From contig NW_001798955.1 in NCBI RefSeq assembly GCF_000165425.1, forward strand, positions 310,001 through 374,000: a stretch of 64,000 nt of DNA, read 5' to 3'. Shown piece by piece: positions 1 through 12,589 of the stretch. Position numbers and translations under genes: made by a program. Position 1 is the stretch's first letter; the number at the start of each line of letters is the position of its first letter. Origin of the DNA: Paramecium tetraurelia (taxonomy: Eukaryota; Ciliophora; Oligohymenophorea; Peniculida; Parameciidae). The notes under the pieces are model-generated. The model ran no database searches. It saw only the letters and a program-made list of their open reading frames with translations, and was not told the DNA's origin.

Positions 1-50
1 TATAAAATGTCTGAAACTATAATATTTTATTATCTTATAAGCCATTAATT

Positions 51-504
51 ATGAATAGGACTAACAAAAAAATAGTGTTTGAGGATGACATCTCTAGTAC
101 ACAAAGTTCTGAGGGGGAAGACTACATCCCTAAAAGAATAATTTCTAAATCTAATACTCGAAGGATTCACAAGATTCCCATTGAGCTACAACAATAACTC
201 TTTCGACAAGTGTTTCAAGAAGGGAAATAGATTAAAGAGGTATTCTTTTACATATTACTATCAGGTTGCCAAAGCTCTAAATCTCAATTACTCTAGTGCT
301 AAATCTCTAATTCATTATTATAAAAATAATAAACGGTCTGCTCCTTCTGCAGTCTTAGAAGTTTTAAGCGGAAAAAAAGTGTTGGTGTGTCGAGTTTCAC
401 AAAAAATTGATAAAAAATACAATAATCTAAAAATAGAAGTCAGACAAAATAATCAAATTCTTCACTCCTACAACTACTACGAACCTTTAACAACTATTAA
501 ATGA
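51..504 (+). CDS. Helix-turn-helix protein, about 142 aa
   Basis: Read with TAA/TAG as Gln, this gene starts at the ATG at 51 and has one 25-nt intron at 240-264 (GTATTC...ATCAG). Splicing joins two frames that otherwise look like a frameshift. The product has an acidic N-terminus, then a predicted helix-turn-helix near residues 45-85 (IKEVAKALNLNYSSAKSLIH) followed by a basic stretch. HTH segments of this kind occur in transposase-like DNA-binding domains, but no catalytic domain follows. The C-terminus is short and basic. It converges with the next gene. A DNA-binding role is inferred only from the HTH. Confidence 0.7.
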
Positions 505-718
505 ATTATAAATGAACATTATTTCATTTATTTACGTTAGATCTTTTTTCCTCAATCTCAATTAGAATGTTAATTTAATAATTTTATACGTTAAATTAAC
601 ATCAAAATATTGAATTTAAATTATCAATTGAATTGAGTTTTCTAGGTCCTTCAAACATGATGTCCATCAATTAAATTCAAGATAATCAATCAAAATGCTC
701 TATAATTTTTATTTATAA

Positions 719-2762
719 TCATTAAATTAGTATATTTTAACCACCGTACCTCTTTGGAATTGTTTCCTCATCCAAATCTCTTAATAATGCAGTCTTAATC
801 TCATTGAAATCTTGGCCTATAAAATTTATCTAACCATAAATATCATATAACCTTCTCAACTGTTCTGGATGGTAAAAAGGGCTTTAACATAGCATAAAAA
901 GATCGAGTCAAGAAGTTTGTATTTAATACATATATTCTAAATTATCTTTCAGGGTAATAATTGAAAATTTCTATAAACGCATTCTTAAGTACGCTGAAAG
1001 AGAAGTTAGCTGGAGTCAGTTTATAACAGTCAATAATCACTATAAATTGATCTACATATCCTCTCATCCTTGATTTATTAATATAAAAATACGATCTAAT
1101 GCCTTCTTCCATCAAACTCTAATGATATTCCAAATACCCCTATTCGGAGAATCCCTATTCTGATTCAAACTTTTCTGGATGTGAATTCATTCCATTAGTT
1201 ACTAAAATCGGATGGCCCCATCTTGAAAACCCCAATTAAGTATGCACATTTTCATTAGCATAAATTTAGTAGTCACTAGTCTTTCTAGAATTGATTTTGT
1301 TCTCCTTTCTCCATTACTTTATAAAATAGTGAATAAAATGTATACCAAGCATTTCAATATCATCTTCTCAGTATCTTTGACTTTATAATTTCTTGCAATC
1401 AAATACCTTATCATAGTCTAGTCATTCAAATATAGATGTCCAATTCTCTCTTTTAATTCAGCCAATGCCTTTAATTATTCTTCATCCTAGTGTGTGATTC
1501 TCTTATGCATATTTTCATATATGGCTGCTGGTTGATTTGGCTGTAGCTGATTATCTACATATCCTAATCTATCCTAAGGTGGAAAATGAATATTTTCTCC
1601 CTTTGAAAATTCATTTTCTAAATTATCCTAATTTGAATGGTCAGTTCCAACAACAATTCTCGATTGGGTTATTGGTATAGATTCATTGTTAATCTACATT
1701 AAGAGTAAATCCAATTCGGTCGAAATTATAGATAGGTTAATTATTTATTCTTTCATCAATTTTCTTATGACTTTCTCATTTTCATCCTTCTTCACTACAT
1801 ACATGTATTGCGTAAAGCATTTAGAATCCTCCTCAACTACGTGTATAATTTCCAAAACTTTAAACATAGATATCAAGTTTTTCTATTATTGTTTATCATT
1901 AGTTATAACCATTGGAAACTTTCCTTGAGAAATTGATTCTCTCGTTAAGAAAAATGAGTTATTTCTCTGAAAATCAAACTATATATATTTGGATTCTAAA
2001 ACACATTTCTTGCCATCATTATTAAAATGCCATACATCCTAATGACATTAACAACAATCAATTTCATGGACTTCAGAAGATTTTATAAATAAATCCAGCA
2101 GCTTTCCACCTTTCTATTTTAACTTAAACATTTATATACTTGAATAATTGTAATTACATTTTATAGGGAAGTATTGAATACATATTCACCTTTTAATACG
2201 ATGTTGCTCTATGATTAAATTGTTGTTAATTTCATTTACTTTAAGGTTTTCTCAATAATCCATTTATCTTTACTTAATTCTTAATAGAGCTATAATTATT
2301 TTTACACGTATTCCGGAATATTTCTATGTCAATAGAAAATGTATATACTTGGTTACATTTGAAGAGTCATTCTTATACAATCTATTTTAGTCAATCGAAA
2401 TCTAATAGTTTGATTAATGCAGCAGGGCTTCGTATTCAGATATGAGTATGGCTTATTTAATCTTACTAACCCATTCTGCAGCATCATCATAGGTCATTGA
2501 TATAAATTACATAATAATCTCTTATTGGAGATGCCTTAGTGTAAAGGTATAATAACCATCTTCCTACCAAGTGCCATCAACTATGAAACCTGATAGATCG
2601 ATTCTTTCTTGAGGAATATGAGTCTGGTAATAAATAAGCATTTACTTTATCATCTTCGAAAATCAGAAATTAAGTTCCTTCCAAATAATAAAATTTAGTA
2701 GTTTTAAGTCCAAATATATGTTTCTGCTATCTTAGCTTATTTTATTAATTACAGATATCCAT
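719..2762 (-). CDS. PH / START-like / CRAL-TRIO lipid-transfer protein
   Basis: Starts with MDICNQQNK and ends with an ordinary Sec14-type tail (IPKRYGG near the end). The N-terminal 130 residues look like a PH domain, including its closing helix (AAEWVSKIKQAI). The middle part has START-like features around LLDLFIKSSEVHEID. The C-terminal 240 residues are a CRAL-TRIO domain with its N-terminal helices, a core strand (YVDQFIVIIDCYKL) and FYRPRFQ-like elements downstream. At least four introns of 22-29 nt are needed to keep the frame, for example GTATAT...ACATAG near 2310. Such proteins bind and move phospholipids or sterols at membranes. The CRAL-TRIO call is strong, PH is good and START is tentative. 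Confidence 0.8.
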
Positions 2763-2814
2763 TTTTTATTGGTCTCTAATTCATTAATTTTATGTATAAT
2801 TTATATTAAAAAAG

Positions 2815-3424
2815 ATGAAAATATTGTATTTGATCTGTCTAATATATTTTGGACAGAGCTTATCAGTGTAGATAACCTAAAAGCCTGCATGCTTCTATGT
2901 TAAATCATATACAGGCAATACTTAATTGACAGTCAATTATTAAATATCAGGAGTTGATGAAAATAAAACAGAAATCACAATTGAATCAGAAAATGGAGAC
3001 AAATTAATAAAGAAATCAAATACAAAAGAAGGAGCACTGAAGTAAATGTTAAGAGAAAAGGGCACTTATTATATCTGTTTCAAAAGTTTGTCTAAAGGCT
3101 ATAAGACTGTGAGTTTTGATTTCGACATGGAAGGCGTAGATAAAGAATATGCATAATCAGAGCAATTTAGCGATATGTCCAAAGAGTTGTCAAGGACTAA
3201 CAGAAACTTTTAGACCATTTATAGAAATTAGAATTGGATTACTGATAGAGAAAACGCTCATTAAATGCGTAAATATTATTATTAAATTAGTTTTGGAATA
3301 AACATAATAAAATGTTAAATGGTGTGCTTCTGCTAAAATAGGAATATTATTAATAATAGCTATAACTTAGATAAGTGTTGTATATTATTTTTTTAAAGGT
3401 AAAGATTTTAGTGGAAGTGTATGA
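2815..3424 (+). CDS. p24/TMED-family cargo receptor
   Basis: The protein begins with a hydrophobic signal peptide, followed by a GOLD-type beta domain (GTYYICFKS is the hallmark region), a coiled-coil stretch and one C-terminal membrane segment starting at WCASAKIGILL, with a short cytosolic tail. That order and the length of about 195 aa fit p24 proteins, which cycle between ER and Golgi and select cargo for COPII and COPI vesicles. One 22-nt intron at 3269-3290 (GTAAAT...ATTAG) restores the frame just before the membrane segment. The start lies 52 bp from the divergent Sec14 gene. The tail does not show an obvious KKxx signal. Confidence 0.85.
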
Positions 3425-3456
3425 TAATTATCTTATTGATAAATACATAGATATAA

Positions 3457-4294
3457 TCACTTTTTCTTTTAAACGATTTTATTAGTTTATTATTATTACT
3501 AAATTGGCTTTTATTATTATTACTAAATAGCCTTCTATTATTATTATTAATTTGGTCTTGTATAAGCAGTAGTCTATTGTTGTTATTTATTAGTTTGTAT
3601 TTATTGTTTTGGAAATGGTTTATCATTTCCTACTAATCCTTATTGTAACTTTTAAGGCATTTATTAATATTTCTGATCCTAAAACACATGTTCTTAAATA
3701 TCAGGAGTATTTGAGAGAGGAAGATAATCCTAGCCAACCTTTTTGCCTAAAGCTTTTCTTTCTGACTCATCTTCAAATAAAGTTTCATGTAATTCCCATC
3801 TTCTATCGCAGGCTATGCATGCAAAATAGGAATCAAAATCAGAACATTGGCATTTCCTGCATCTTAAGGGATAATTTGGGAGATGATCCTCACATCCATG
3901 ATTACATTTACAAGGAGGTCTCCATGTCAAAATATTGAAGTCTTTTCTTCTTGGTAGCCAATACATTCCACATTCCTCTGGTCTTGAAGGTACAAATTGA
4001 AACCTTTTGCATTCACAATTCTCACACCCAGTATTAAATTTTTTCCCTAATTGTTATTTGTGTTAACTAAATAAATGACCACAAAAACATTTGCTTGTGG
4101 AACCTATTCTGCTACATTCTGATTTCTACTCTGCACAATAATAAGTAATCTTATTATTATATGTTTTATACATAAATTCCAGTATTTAGTGTTTCCAAAG
4201 CATGTTGATATTCTTAATCTATTATTTTTCTAGCACCTACAGCTGGCCCATATTTTTGTACGCCTTCACGTACTTACTACTCATTCATCGCCAT
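3457..4294 (-). CDS. FAM221-like cysteine-rich protein with polyQ tail
   Basis: From MAMNEQQ the protein has an N-terminal helix region and then a block dense in Cys and His (CFCGH, CENCECKRF, CKCNHGCEDH, CRKCQCSDFDSYFACIACD). This pattern and its WRPPCKC core fit the FAM221A/B family, whose function is not established. Metal binding is likely from the Cys spacing. One 22-nt intron at 4150-4171 ends AAG rather than TAG. The last 50 residues are low-complexity, built from runs of TAA/TAG glutamine codons (3480-3560). It converges on the p24 gene with 32 bp between stops. Confidence 0.75.
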
Positions 4295-4340
4295 ATAATT
4301 GAACATTTATTATTATTTGATTAATATAAAACATCATTTT

Positions 4341-5539
4341 TCATTTTACCCATTCAAATTAAGATGGTCCTAATGGATGTTTGGATCCATACTAGATCAT
4401 AATTTATTTAATTGGATCTAGGTTATTGATAATCTTTGCTCCTAATTATCTCAAAGGTGAAATGGTCTTATTCTCATAAGTGTTCTTGATCAACTCCATA
4501 GCTATTGAAGTTGTATAATTCATGAGTTTAGCCTATGATTCATATTCTTCTAGAGATTGCTCCAAACCAATGTCATTCCCAGACCTAGAATTTTTGATAA
4601 TACAATTGGCCAAAAGGGCAGCATCATTGATTCCCATATTCATACCTTATCCAGCCATGGGGTGATTGGAATGAGCCGCATCTCCGATCAGTGCTATTCT
4701 CTTCTAGATATATCTTTGAGCTTGCAATGACTAAAGTGGAAAAGCCATCCTCTTATTTGAAATGCTCTTGATTCTTGGTGCATATCTACCCAATTAACTA
4801 TTAAGGACCTTCAGAAATTCCTCATCTGACAACGACATTAAATATTTGTAGTCATCCATATATGCTGTCCATACTATTGAACTATATGGATTATAAAGAG
4901 GCAATAGGGCTAGTGGACAACTAATTTATTCATTATCTTATACCCATTTGATAAATAAGTCTAGTAAGCTACCTCACTGTCTTAATCAGTTCTTTCAACT
5001 GTACACACAATACCCATTTAATGATATGAGTGACCATATGTACCTATGTTGCTGCACTCTTTCACTTTAGATTTATTGCCATCACTGCCAATTAATAGTT
5101 TGCATTGAAATTTATCATTTACTGTCACATACTCATTAGGCTTTAGTTCTATCTTCTCTAATTTACTTTCAAACTCTATCTCTCCATCATACACTTCCAA
5201 TAATGCATTCACAATATTATCATATTCAATTATGTGGGCTTATTAATTCTTGAACTCCAAATAGTCCTAACCATTGCTTTCATCTATGATCATCCTGTTG
5301 TATGGATTGACTCTTCCTTATTCAAGTTTATCCCATGCTCCCACTGATTGCAAAACTTCTCTTGAAGATTATGTGACTGATAATACTCTCTGATTAGGAA
5401 GACCCTACTTGTTAAACTTAGGTTTTTTTATCGAATCTAAAATTAGGACTTTATTTAATTATTTGGATTTCTATAGAGCAGCTGCCAAAGATAACCCAAC
5501 AGGGCCTGCCCCAATTATGCAAACATCATAAATTTACAT
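4341..5539 (-). CDS. COQ6: Ubiquinone biosynthesis monooxygenase COQ6
   Basis: A flavin-dependent hydroxylase of the UbiH/COQ6 family, acting on the polyprenyl-benzoate ring in mitochondrial coenzyme Q synthesis. The dinucleotide-binding motif GAGPVG sits about 10 residues from the start (MQIYDVCIIGAGPVG). The second FAD motif, GDAAHSNHPMAGQGMN, lies about 300 residues in. A 23-nt intron near 4950 restores the frame in the central region (SNG/CPLALLP). The length of about 390 aa fits. No clear cleavable mitochondrial presequence is visible, so import signalling is unexplained or uses a non-cleaved signal. Confidence 0.88.
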
Positions 5540-5608
5540 AATGATAAATTAAATACTAAAATTAGTCTTACAATAATCATATTGTGATTTAATTAAATTT
5601 ATATGTAG

Positions 5609-6499
5609 TCAGAAGAACGAGTCAAGAAAACATTCGTAATCCAAAGGGTTCAAAGCTGTACTGTTATAATCAACATATGGATTAGGAGAACCAACCTTAG
5701 AATCTTAATAGCAATCTTCCTTCCTCACCAATGACTAGTTTAGAGTCTATGAATCACTTTATTCTAATAATAAAAATCTATAATTTACTCTCAGATTTTA
5801 ACTCTTCATTAATAGCTTATAACATCTGCCCGACCTACTTAAATTTTAATTCAATATCTACATTTTAATTATAAATAACCTTAAATATAACATCATTTAT
5901 TACATAATTTAAATTTTACATTTAATCTATAAGACACGATGATGTTTCTTGTAACAATTTCATATCTTCCTTTAAATTAGTATTAGTTTATTTTATATCT
6001 ATAGCACATTCTTTAAATAGATTTTATTCCTATTTTTAGCGAGATGCTAAAAAATAAATAATCATAAAAATATACCATGCTCTCCTTAGACTGCAAATTG
6101 AATTGCTGAATCTTCTTAGTTTCTCTTTTTGATTAATTATAGCATCGATCTATTTATAGTTATTGACTCAATACTTAGTTCCTTTTCTAAAAAAATTATT
6201 CCTAAAAATGAATCCTTCATTAGACTTAACCTTTTTAAAATTATAGAGATTTAGTTATCTAAAGTTACTACTACTTCTTACCTGACAAAACTAGAATAAT
6301 TACTATGTTTAAAATAATTTTATAAAACATTTTTTTCCAACAAATCTTAATTATATACTATAAATGCAGTCCCCTAATTAGTCCAACTTATGATATCCTC
6401 ACTCATTTAATCCTAATAACTCCATAGTTTTGAGTTTCATACCTCTAACATTTAATAAGTTTTAAGAATGAAGGCAGGTATCATATTCTTAACACTCAT
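5609..6499 (-). CDS. HSF: Heat-shock transcription factor
   Basis: The DNA-binding winged helix starts almost at the N-terminus (MSVKNMIPAFILKTYQMLE) and contains the family signature FKHSNYSSFVRQLNLYNFKKV, here split across an intron between R and Q. The domain is followed by a heptad-rich region suitable for trimerisation and a C-terminal acidic/aromatic end (LDYECFLDSFF) that could activate transcription. At least five short introns are required: 30 nt before DQMSED, 23 nt inside the recognition helix, and others of 25-29 nt. The total of about 250 aa is short for an HSF but all core parts are present. It is inferred to bind nGAAn elements. Confidence 0.9.
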
Positions 6500-6588
6500 A
6501 AATTATCCCAATCTGATTTTATTAAATTATCATTTTATTAAAGTTGTTCATTTATATATAATATGAATTATACACATGTTCTAATAAA

Positions 6589-9500
6589 TCAATCTGACTC
6601 CTCTTCGTCTTCCTGTTATACATCTCTTTACATAAATTGTGAAACCCATTGTTCTGCCTACTCCTTTACTTTCTATATTGTCGCGCTATCTCCATATTGG
6701 TTTTCATATTCTAATTGTTTCTTAAATAAAAATTTGATCTTTCTTGGCTTCTTGTTATTGTGAATAGCCTTTTAAAATATTGATCTAACGACATCAGGTT
6801 AGCAATGTTTGATCACTAAATCCAAATATTATGACCATAGATCAGTTCTAATTATTATTCAATTAAATTACCTTGATGAGTTTTTATCCAAAATAGTTTC
6901 ATATGTAGTTTTTCCTTCTTCAATCTAATTGTTCTAAAATTACAATCGTCCATAAAATGATAAGAGTTTAACTTGCTTTGATTTTTTCAAACACTACACA
7001 GCCCTATTTAATGTATCCTTAAAGGAATATAAAGGATTTTCATCATCATGTACTTTCTACCATTCCATCAAACTCTACAAAAATTCCATCCAACTTTTAC
7101 AGCTCTATTTGTACTTTTAGACAAAAGACTATAATGATTATATAATTAATATATACTCTTGACAATTCAACAGTTAGATCAACCTTTTCAGCCTTTCTGT
7201 AGATGTTGATCAACTTTACATGAAGCTTCTTTCCATCACAATTTTAACAACCTCTCTTAAATATATTAATTAAATTATCCTCAGATCCAAAATTGAATTC
7301 CAAATTTAAATAAGCTGTCCATAAATTCAATCTCTCCAACTCATTGCTAAAGTTAATAACTCTCAATGCTCTTTCAATAACATTTCTAGCACTCTCAATG
7401 CCCTCATTTTCAGCAGCATAAGCCACGAATTCAATCCAAATCACAGCTGAATTAGGATTTGTTAATATTTTCCTTAATAAATAAATATATTATTATTACT
7501 TCTCATATTCAGCTCTTGATTCTAAATTCTGAACTTCCTCTCTAATTTCTTCTTAATCATTTTCTTCTTCTATCTCTTGGTCCTTATGATCCTCTTCCTC
7601 CTCTGCATCCTCTTAATCTTCTTCTTCATTAGCTTCTCCTTCATTTACTTCCTATCCGATCTCCTCTTCTATGTCTTTATTTTAATTCTGTTATTCTACT
7701 ATCACATTATTTTTAATTTGATGTTATTTGACCATTTCTTCAAAACTATTATGCAAATCAATAACATCGGTTTGAATATCCCCTAAATCAATTTATCTTT
7801 TTCCCTCAGTATTAATCAATTCTTAAATATTGCTTAATCTAAGAACTGTCTAATTATTTTTGTTCTGTCTTTATCCAATCACCAAACATTATATTTACTA
7901 TCCGATCTTAAATAATTTATTTGCCCACCAACCATCTTCACCTTCCAATCCCTCAGCATCTTTCTTATCCAATTCTCCTTATTGGAGAGTACCCAAGATC
8001 TTCACAGCTGCCTTCTCATTTCTAATATTCACTATTAAACCTTAGACTACATCTCCAATTCTTATTTATTTATCATCTAATTTATATTTAAGCAAATTTA
8101 AATCTACAGTTCCTTATAACTTGTTTAATTGAGTAATCATTAACACTATTGGTCTATACTTAATGTCAGTTTTGAATCCTCGTATTAGACAAGTGGTTTC
8201 ATAATTTAACTTAACAAAAGTGCCACTATATGTACTTCCTGTAACATATCCTATAGCAACTTAACCTACAGCTAAAGGTGTCTTTTTGTATAATTATGTT
8301 CTAACATCATATTTTAGTGAAAGTATCATTTTTTAATAGGAAATTGTATTACTTTTAACTGGATGGAGACATTTATTCCATAACTTATCATTAAGGAATG
8401 TTTCCCTGGCACTAGCCCAATACACCTTATCTTTTGCGATTATTCTGCACAATCCCCATTTTCCGACTGGAAACTATTCAAACAAATTCAATTCCCATAA
8501 TTCTTATAATTCTGTTATATCTATAGATGCAAACTATCTGTTTTTCAATTGAACTCTTATATATGAATCATGATGGCTCAAAATTCTAAAGATTTATTTT
8601 GTGTATAAGATATCATTTAGATTCTATTGTTATTACTATGATTGATCATCCTCAGTTATTATAATACCTTTCAATTATTTATCAAATTCATATAATTTTA
8701 CTTTAACTGGAGATCCTTACTAGATTGAAGATTCTAAATTATTCAAAATATCAGGTTGTTCAACATTGATATCCCATCCATCAATGAAAACATTGTAATT
8801 GTAATAGATCTAGACTACCAAAGGAGATTTTGAGTCACTCTTGATATGTTTGATGATGCCGTAAACAATTTTATTGCTATCCTTCTAAACATCTTTCTCT
8901 AGTTGAATATGATCTGATAAACAAGTCAAGTCGAATATTTGTTTATTATCTTCCTTATTTTCTCCAATGATTTAAGCAGTTAATTAAGAACCCACATTCA
9001 GATTTTCAAATTCACTTTGCAATTTAAATAATCTATCCTCATTCCTATAACACTCAAAGAAGGCCTTATGAATTCTACCAAACTTCCCATCCTTGAGATT
9101 CACATAAACAACATTATTCTTTATTGCACTTACAACACATTATACTTTTTCTCCCAAATTTAATTTAATTTTAACTTGCTTTGTCAATGGAACATTAGAT
9201 GTTTATCCTTCAGTAACTTATTTTTATTTTGGATCTATTTTTTTTAAAGAAAGTAACAATTTATTTTCACTTTAATTTATGTACTTAACATATACTTTAA
9301 TTATTTGACCATCTTTGATATCATCAGGGTTTTATCCATCAAGACTCAAATTAGAAAGAAATCCTACAATATTTTAAAAGAACTTAACAAGTATTCCATT
9401 CTCTAATTTCTTTATTGTATAACCATATAATGTATCACCTGCATTTATATCATCTAAACTCTTAAAGACTTTGATATCAGTCAAGAGAGTAGGTTTCATT

Positions 9501-11071
9501 GTTACTATGATATTGTTATGCTATTCATCAATTTATAGAATTCTGACTCTTAATTTACTACCTACTCTGAATTTAGGTGGGTTGGTCAAAGGATAATCAG
9601 ACATCTGAATTGATGGCAATATTGCATTAAAATTGTCATTTATTTTCAATAACACACTGTATGAATCCTCTTTAAGTAACACTTATTTAACTACACCTTT
9701 GACAATAGCTCCAACACTCAAATCACTTAATTTAGGTTGTGAATTAACTTCAAAAGACACAAAGCCAACATGATCAAAATAATTTACTTCTTTAATTATG
9801 CAAACTCTTTAAATGTGATCAATAATTTCCTAATCAGCTGGAATCTAAGTTTTATTTAACATACAAATTGGTCCCAAATTAGGTTATTGAGCTTTTTAAG
9901 CTTTCTTACTTTTTTTAGTTTATACTTGATCGTCATTCAAGATGGCATTAACAAGATAAGCCCCAGAGTATAGCGATTGGTTAATTACAACTCCTTGATA
10001 TTGTTATCCAACTTCATAAGGAGGAATAAAAGTAGTATTATCAACATGCTCTTATTTACTAGAGACATAGATTTATCTTGAAGGTTCATCAAATCCAATT
10101 ATTCTACATAAAAAGTTTTTCTCTTATTCAATTTAATAATCTTAGAAGACATATCCCAACACTCCAAATTTATTCAACTTAACTATTTGTCCACCTGTAA
10201 TTGATTTAGCATTATTGCATTTCCATAGATTGCCAGGAGTAAGCAAGTGTTTAGAGATCTGCTTCTTATTTTGTAATTAAACATCTCTTTATTCAAAGTC
10301 ACATATGGCTATTTTCTCTTTCAAATTGATTTCTTTAATGTTGAAAAGATAAACTCTTCCACACTTGAGTTTTTGTTCATTGATAAACCCACTGAATTAT
10401 TGAGATCCAAAATTGATAGTGGTTCCAAACTCATTCCAACTCTAAGCTATTCCTGGTATTTGCATTCCAACTACTAGTTAATTTACACTTAATTGATCAT
10501 TGATGACATTTGGATGCATACTTAATTAGACCTTATTGTTCTTTTGCTCTTCTATAACTTTAGTGATAACATATTCTCCAACCTTGTAATCTCCTCCATT
10601 CACACCCTTTCTATCTCTGAGATTATGTTAATCAACAAATCCTTTTTTGTTTCTTGTAAAATTGATAATCAAATAAACTCCATTGGGACCTATGGATGAG
10701 ACACATCCTAAATGCAAAGATCCTACATCAAAAATCTAAAATATTATGTAAATCAATCATACTTAATCAGGTATTTTTTGTGTCATATTAAGTATTTTTT
10801 GACTTTTCATTTAGAAATAACCCAAAATGTCTTAGTCCAAATCTCCTAATGCACCGTAGTCATCTTGATCAAGGATTGGTTGCTTATTTTAGGGGGCATC
10901 ATCATCACTAGAAATATACTCAGCCAATTAAGCTCTTCTTTAGAGTTGTTTTTTTTCTCTTTGTTTCTTCTTCTTCAGCTTGTCTTCAGTACCTTTTTCA
11001 TTTTTATATGTAGGAGCTGGGTTAAACATGAATTTATCATCTTTCAGTGCATCAATTACTTTTTTTTTCAT
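6589..11071 (-). CDS. RRP5: rRNA processing factor RRP5 (S1 + HAT repeats)
   Basis: This is the largest clear ORF of the left part, about 1,460 aa. After a charged N-terminus (KKKKQREKKQL) follow many S1 OB-fold repeats, seen as recurring VGxxVxGxV and FGxxV strands, for example VGEYVITKVIEE and GDVVQGLIVNI. An acidic linker comes next (7500-7760 on the minus strand), then HAT/TPR helices (WIEFVAYAAENEG, NVIERALRV). That order is diagnostic of RRP5/PDCD11, needed for both 18S and 5.8S/25S rRNA maturation in the nucleolus. A 27-nt intron lies near 10750 and two more near 6860 and 7150. It ends ...EDEEESD. Confidence 0.9.
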
Positions 11072-11091
11072 TAATTAAATTTTTAATAATT

Positions 11092-11498
11092 ATGTAAACT
11101 GTTTAAGATAATTCATCGACAATAATTGCCCCTGTTATTAATGAGACCGAAATCACAATAGACACAGATGCTAGATAATCATAGTAATTTTGCATCTTTA
11201 TTATTCTCGAGAGCTTTAATTCAAGTGAATTATCACGCCAACATGAAAAGAGTGCCAATAACAGTGTTTTGTCCTCAATGTAAATACAAGGGAACAACAG
11301 TTATTATACGTGAAGTTGGAGCAGCTACAATAATGGTCGGTTATTTACTATTCTTATTAACGACGTACTAGTAATTTTCATAAATATAGAATATTTTGCT
11401 TTTGGATCCCTTGCTGTGTAGATGAATGTCAAGATGCTATACATTAGTGTCCACACTGTAAGGCCGAAGTAGGGATAGGCCCTTATTAAATTCTTTGA
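11092..11498 (+). CDS. LITAF-domain membrane/zinc protein
   Basis: A short protein with the two half-knuckles of the LITAF domain: FCPQCKYKG first and CPHCKAEVG last, separated by a hydrophobic stretch (AATIMVGYLLFLLTT) that dips into the membrane. LITAF proteins sit on late endosomes and lysosomes and bind zinc with the four cysteines. A 19-nt intron (GTAATTTTCATAAATATAG, near 11371) must be removed to keep CFWIPCC and the second knuckle in frame. An upstream intron of about 28 nt appears to end GAG. The start lies only 20 bp from the divergent RRP5 start. Confidence 0.82.
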
Positions 11499-11576
11499 CA
11501 TATTATTTAGTTAAAGTGAAAAATCTCAATGATCGAAATTTTCATTTCTTAAAATAAAAATAATAAGTTTATATAT

Positions 11577-12529
11577 ATGCTCTCCCCAGAAAAGGATTTC
11601 ATTCTCTATAATGCTTAAAAACCTCCGAATATGTAAGTTCCTAGTTTCATGACCACTGCTTCGTCATTTAGAAATCAGAAGTTATCCAGCTTAAGAAACA
11701 AAAGTTGTGCTACGGCTGTCTAAGATGCAGTATATTCAATTTATAAATAGAAGAAACATATATCGACTATTGATTATTAAATTTGTGACAAGAGTGAACC
11801 TATCAATCTTAAGAATGCCGGCTATCCCAAATTCAAATCAGAACAGAGTGAAATTTCTCATATCGCTAAATCATAAATTAGTACTCTCATAACTGCACCA
11901 AAAATAATCCAATTTATTGATTTCTGTAATAAAAAAATCTTAGATGATGAACTAAAAAAGAGGAAACTTAGTTAGGATTAAACCCACAAGGACTTTAAGT
12001 TAAAGATAAATAATCTTCATGAAAATAAGAAGTCTATGCGACATGCATAAAAGCATACAAGGAGCAATTTTACACTTCCATAAATGCATTATCATGAGAA
12101 ATAAGAAACCTAAACCATCTAAGATAAAATAAATCAAAATAAAATAGACACAACATCATTTAATGATTCTCCAGTTCCCAAATTAAATAATAAATAGCCA
12201 AACTTTCAAGCTTACACAACTAAATAGCCCATTAGAAGTTTCGATATGCTATTCAATGTTAAGCATCTAGTGAGATTGTAGGAAAAGAGATAAAAAGAAT
12301 TCGAAGTAACTCAATAAAATGATCCAGAATTTCAACTAGAAATGATAAAGAGATAAAATTAAATATAAGTCTTGATGTCTAATACGAAGAAACTCGAATA
12401 ACTTAAAACTGCTTCAAAAGGAGTAAGTTATTTATTTAAAATATTTAGATATTATCGCACATTAATTAATAGGATCAGTAAGCAGAATAAATCTTTTAGG
12501 ATTTCAAATAGAAACTGGATCTAAAATGA
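11577..12529 (+). CDS. Unrecognised basic protein, about 308 aa
   Basis: Starts MLSPEKDFILYN and stays open in the Gln-for-TAA/TAG code. A 26-nt intron near 12423 (GTAAGT...ATTTAG) leads to a short Gln-rich end and a TGA at 12527. The sequence is rich in Lys, Ser, Asn and Gln, with predicted helices in the last 100 residues (NVKHLVRLQEKRQKEFE) that could form a coiled coil. There is no domain I recognise. If the intron were retained, a hydrophobic read-through would follow, which argues for splicing. It may be a ciliate-specific structural protein. Confidence 0.6.
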
Positions 12530-12589
12530 TACTTTGCGATTTTGTTTGTTTTTCCTTATTAATTCTTTAAAATTATTTTAATAAGTTTT

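Noticed and set aside
181..504. A separate gene starting at 181, with an apparent frameshift against the upstream frame
   Set aside because: A 25-nt intron at 240-264 joins the two frames, so it is one intact gene starting at 51.
51..504. Calling the HTH protein a transposase
   Set aside because: Only an HTH is visible; there is no DDE catalytic region or terminal repeat.
3408..3626. Asn-rich minus-strand ORF near 3500
   Set aside because: The same bases encode the Gln-rich tail of the FAM221-like protein in the correct frame.
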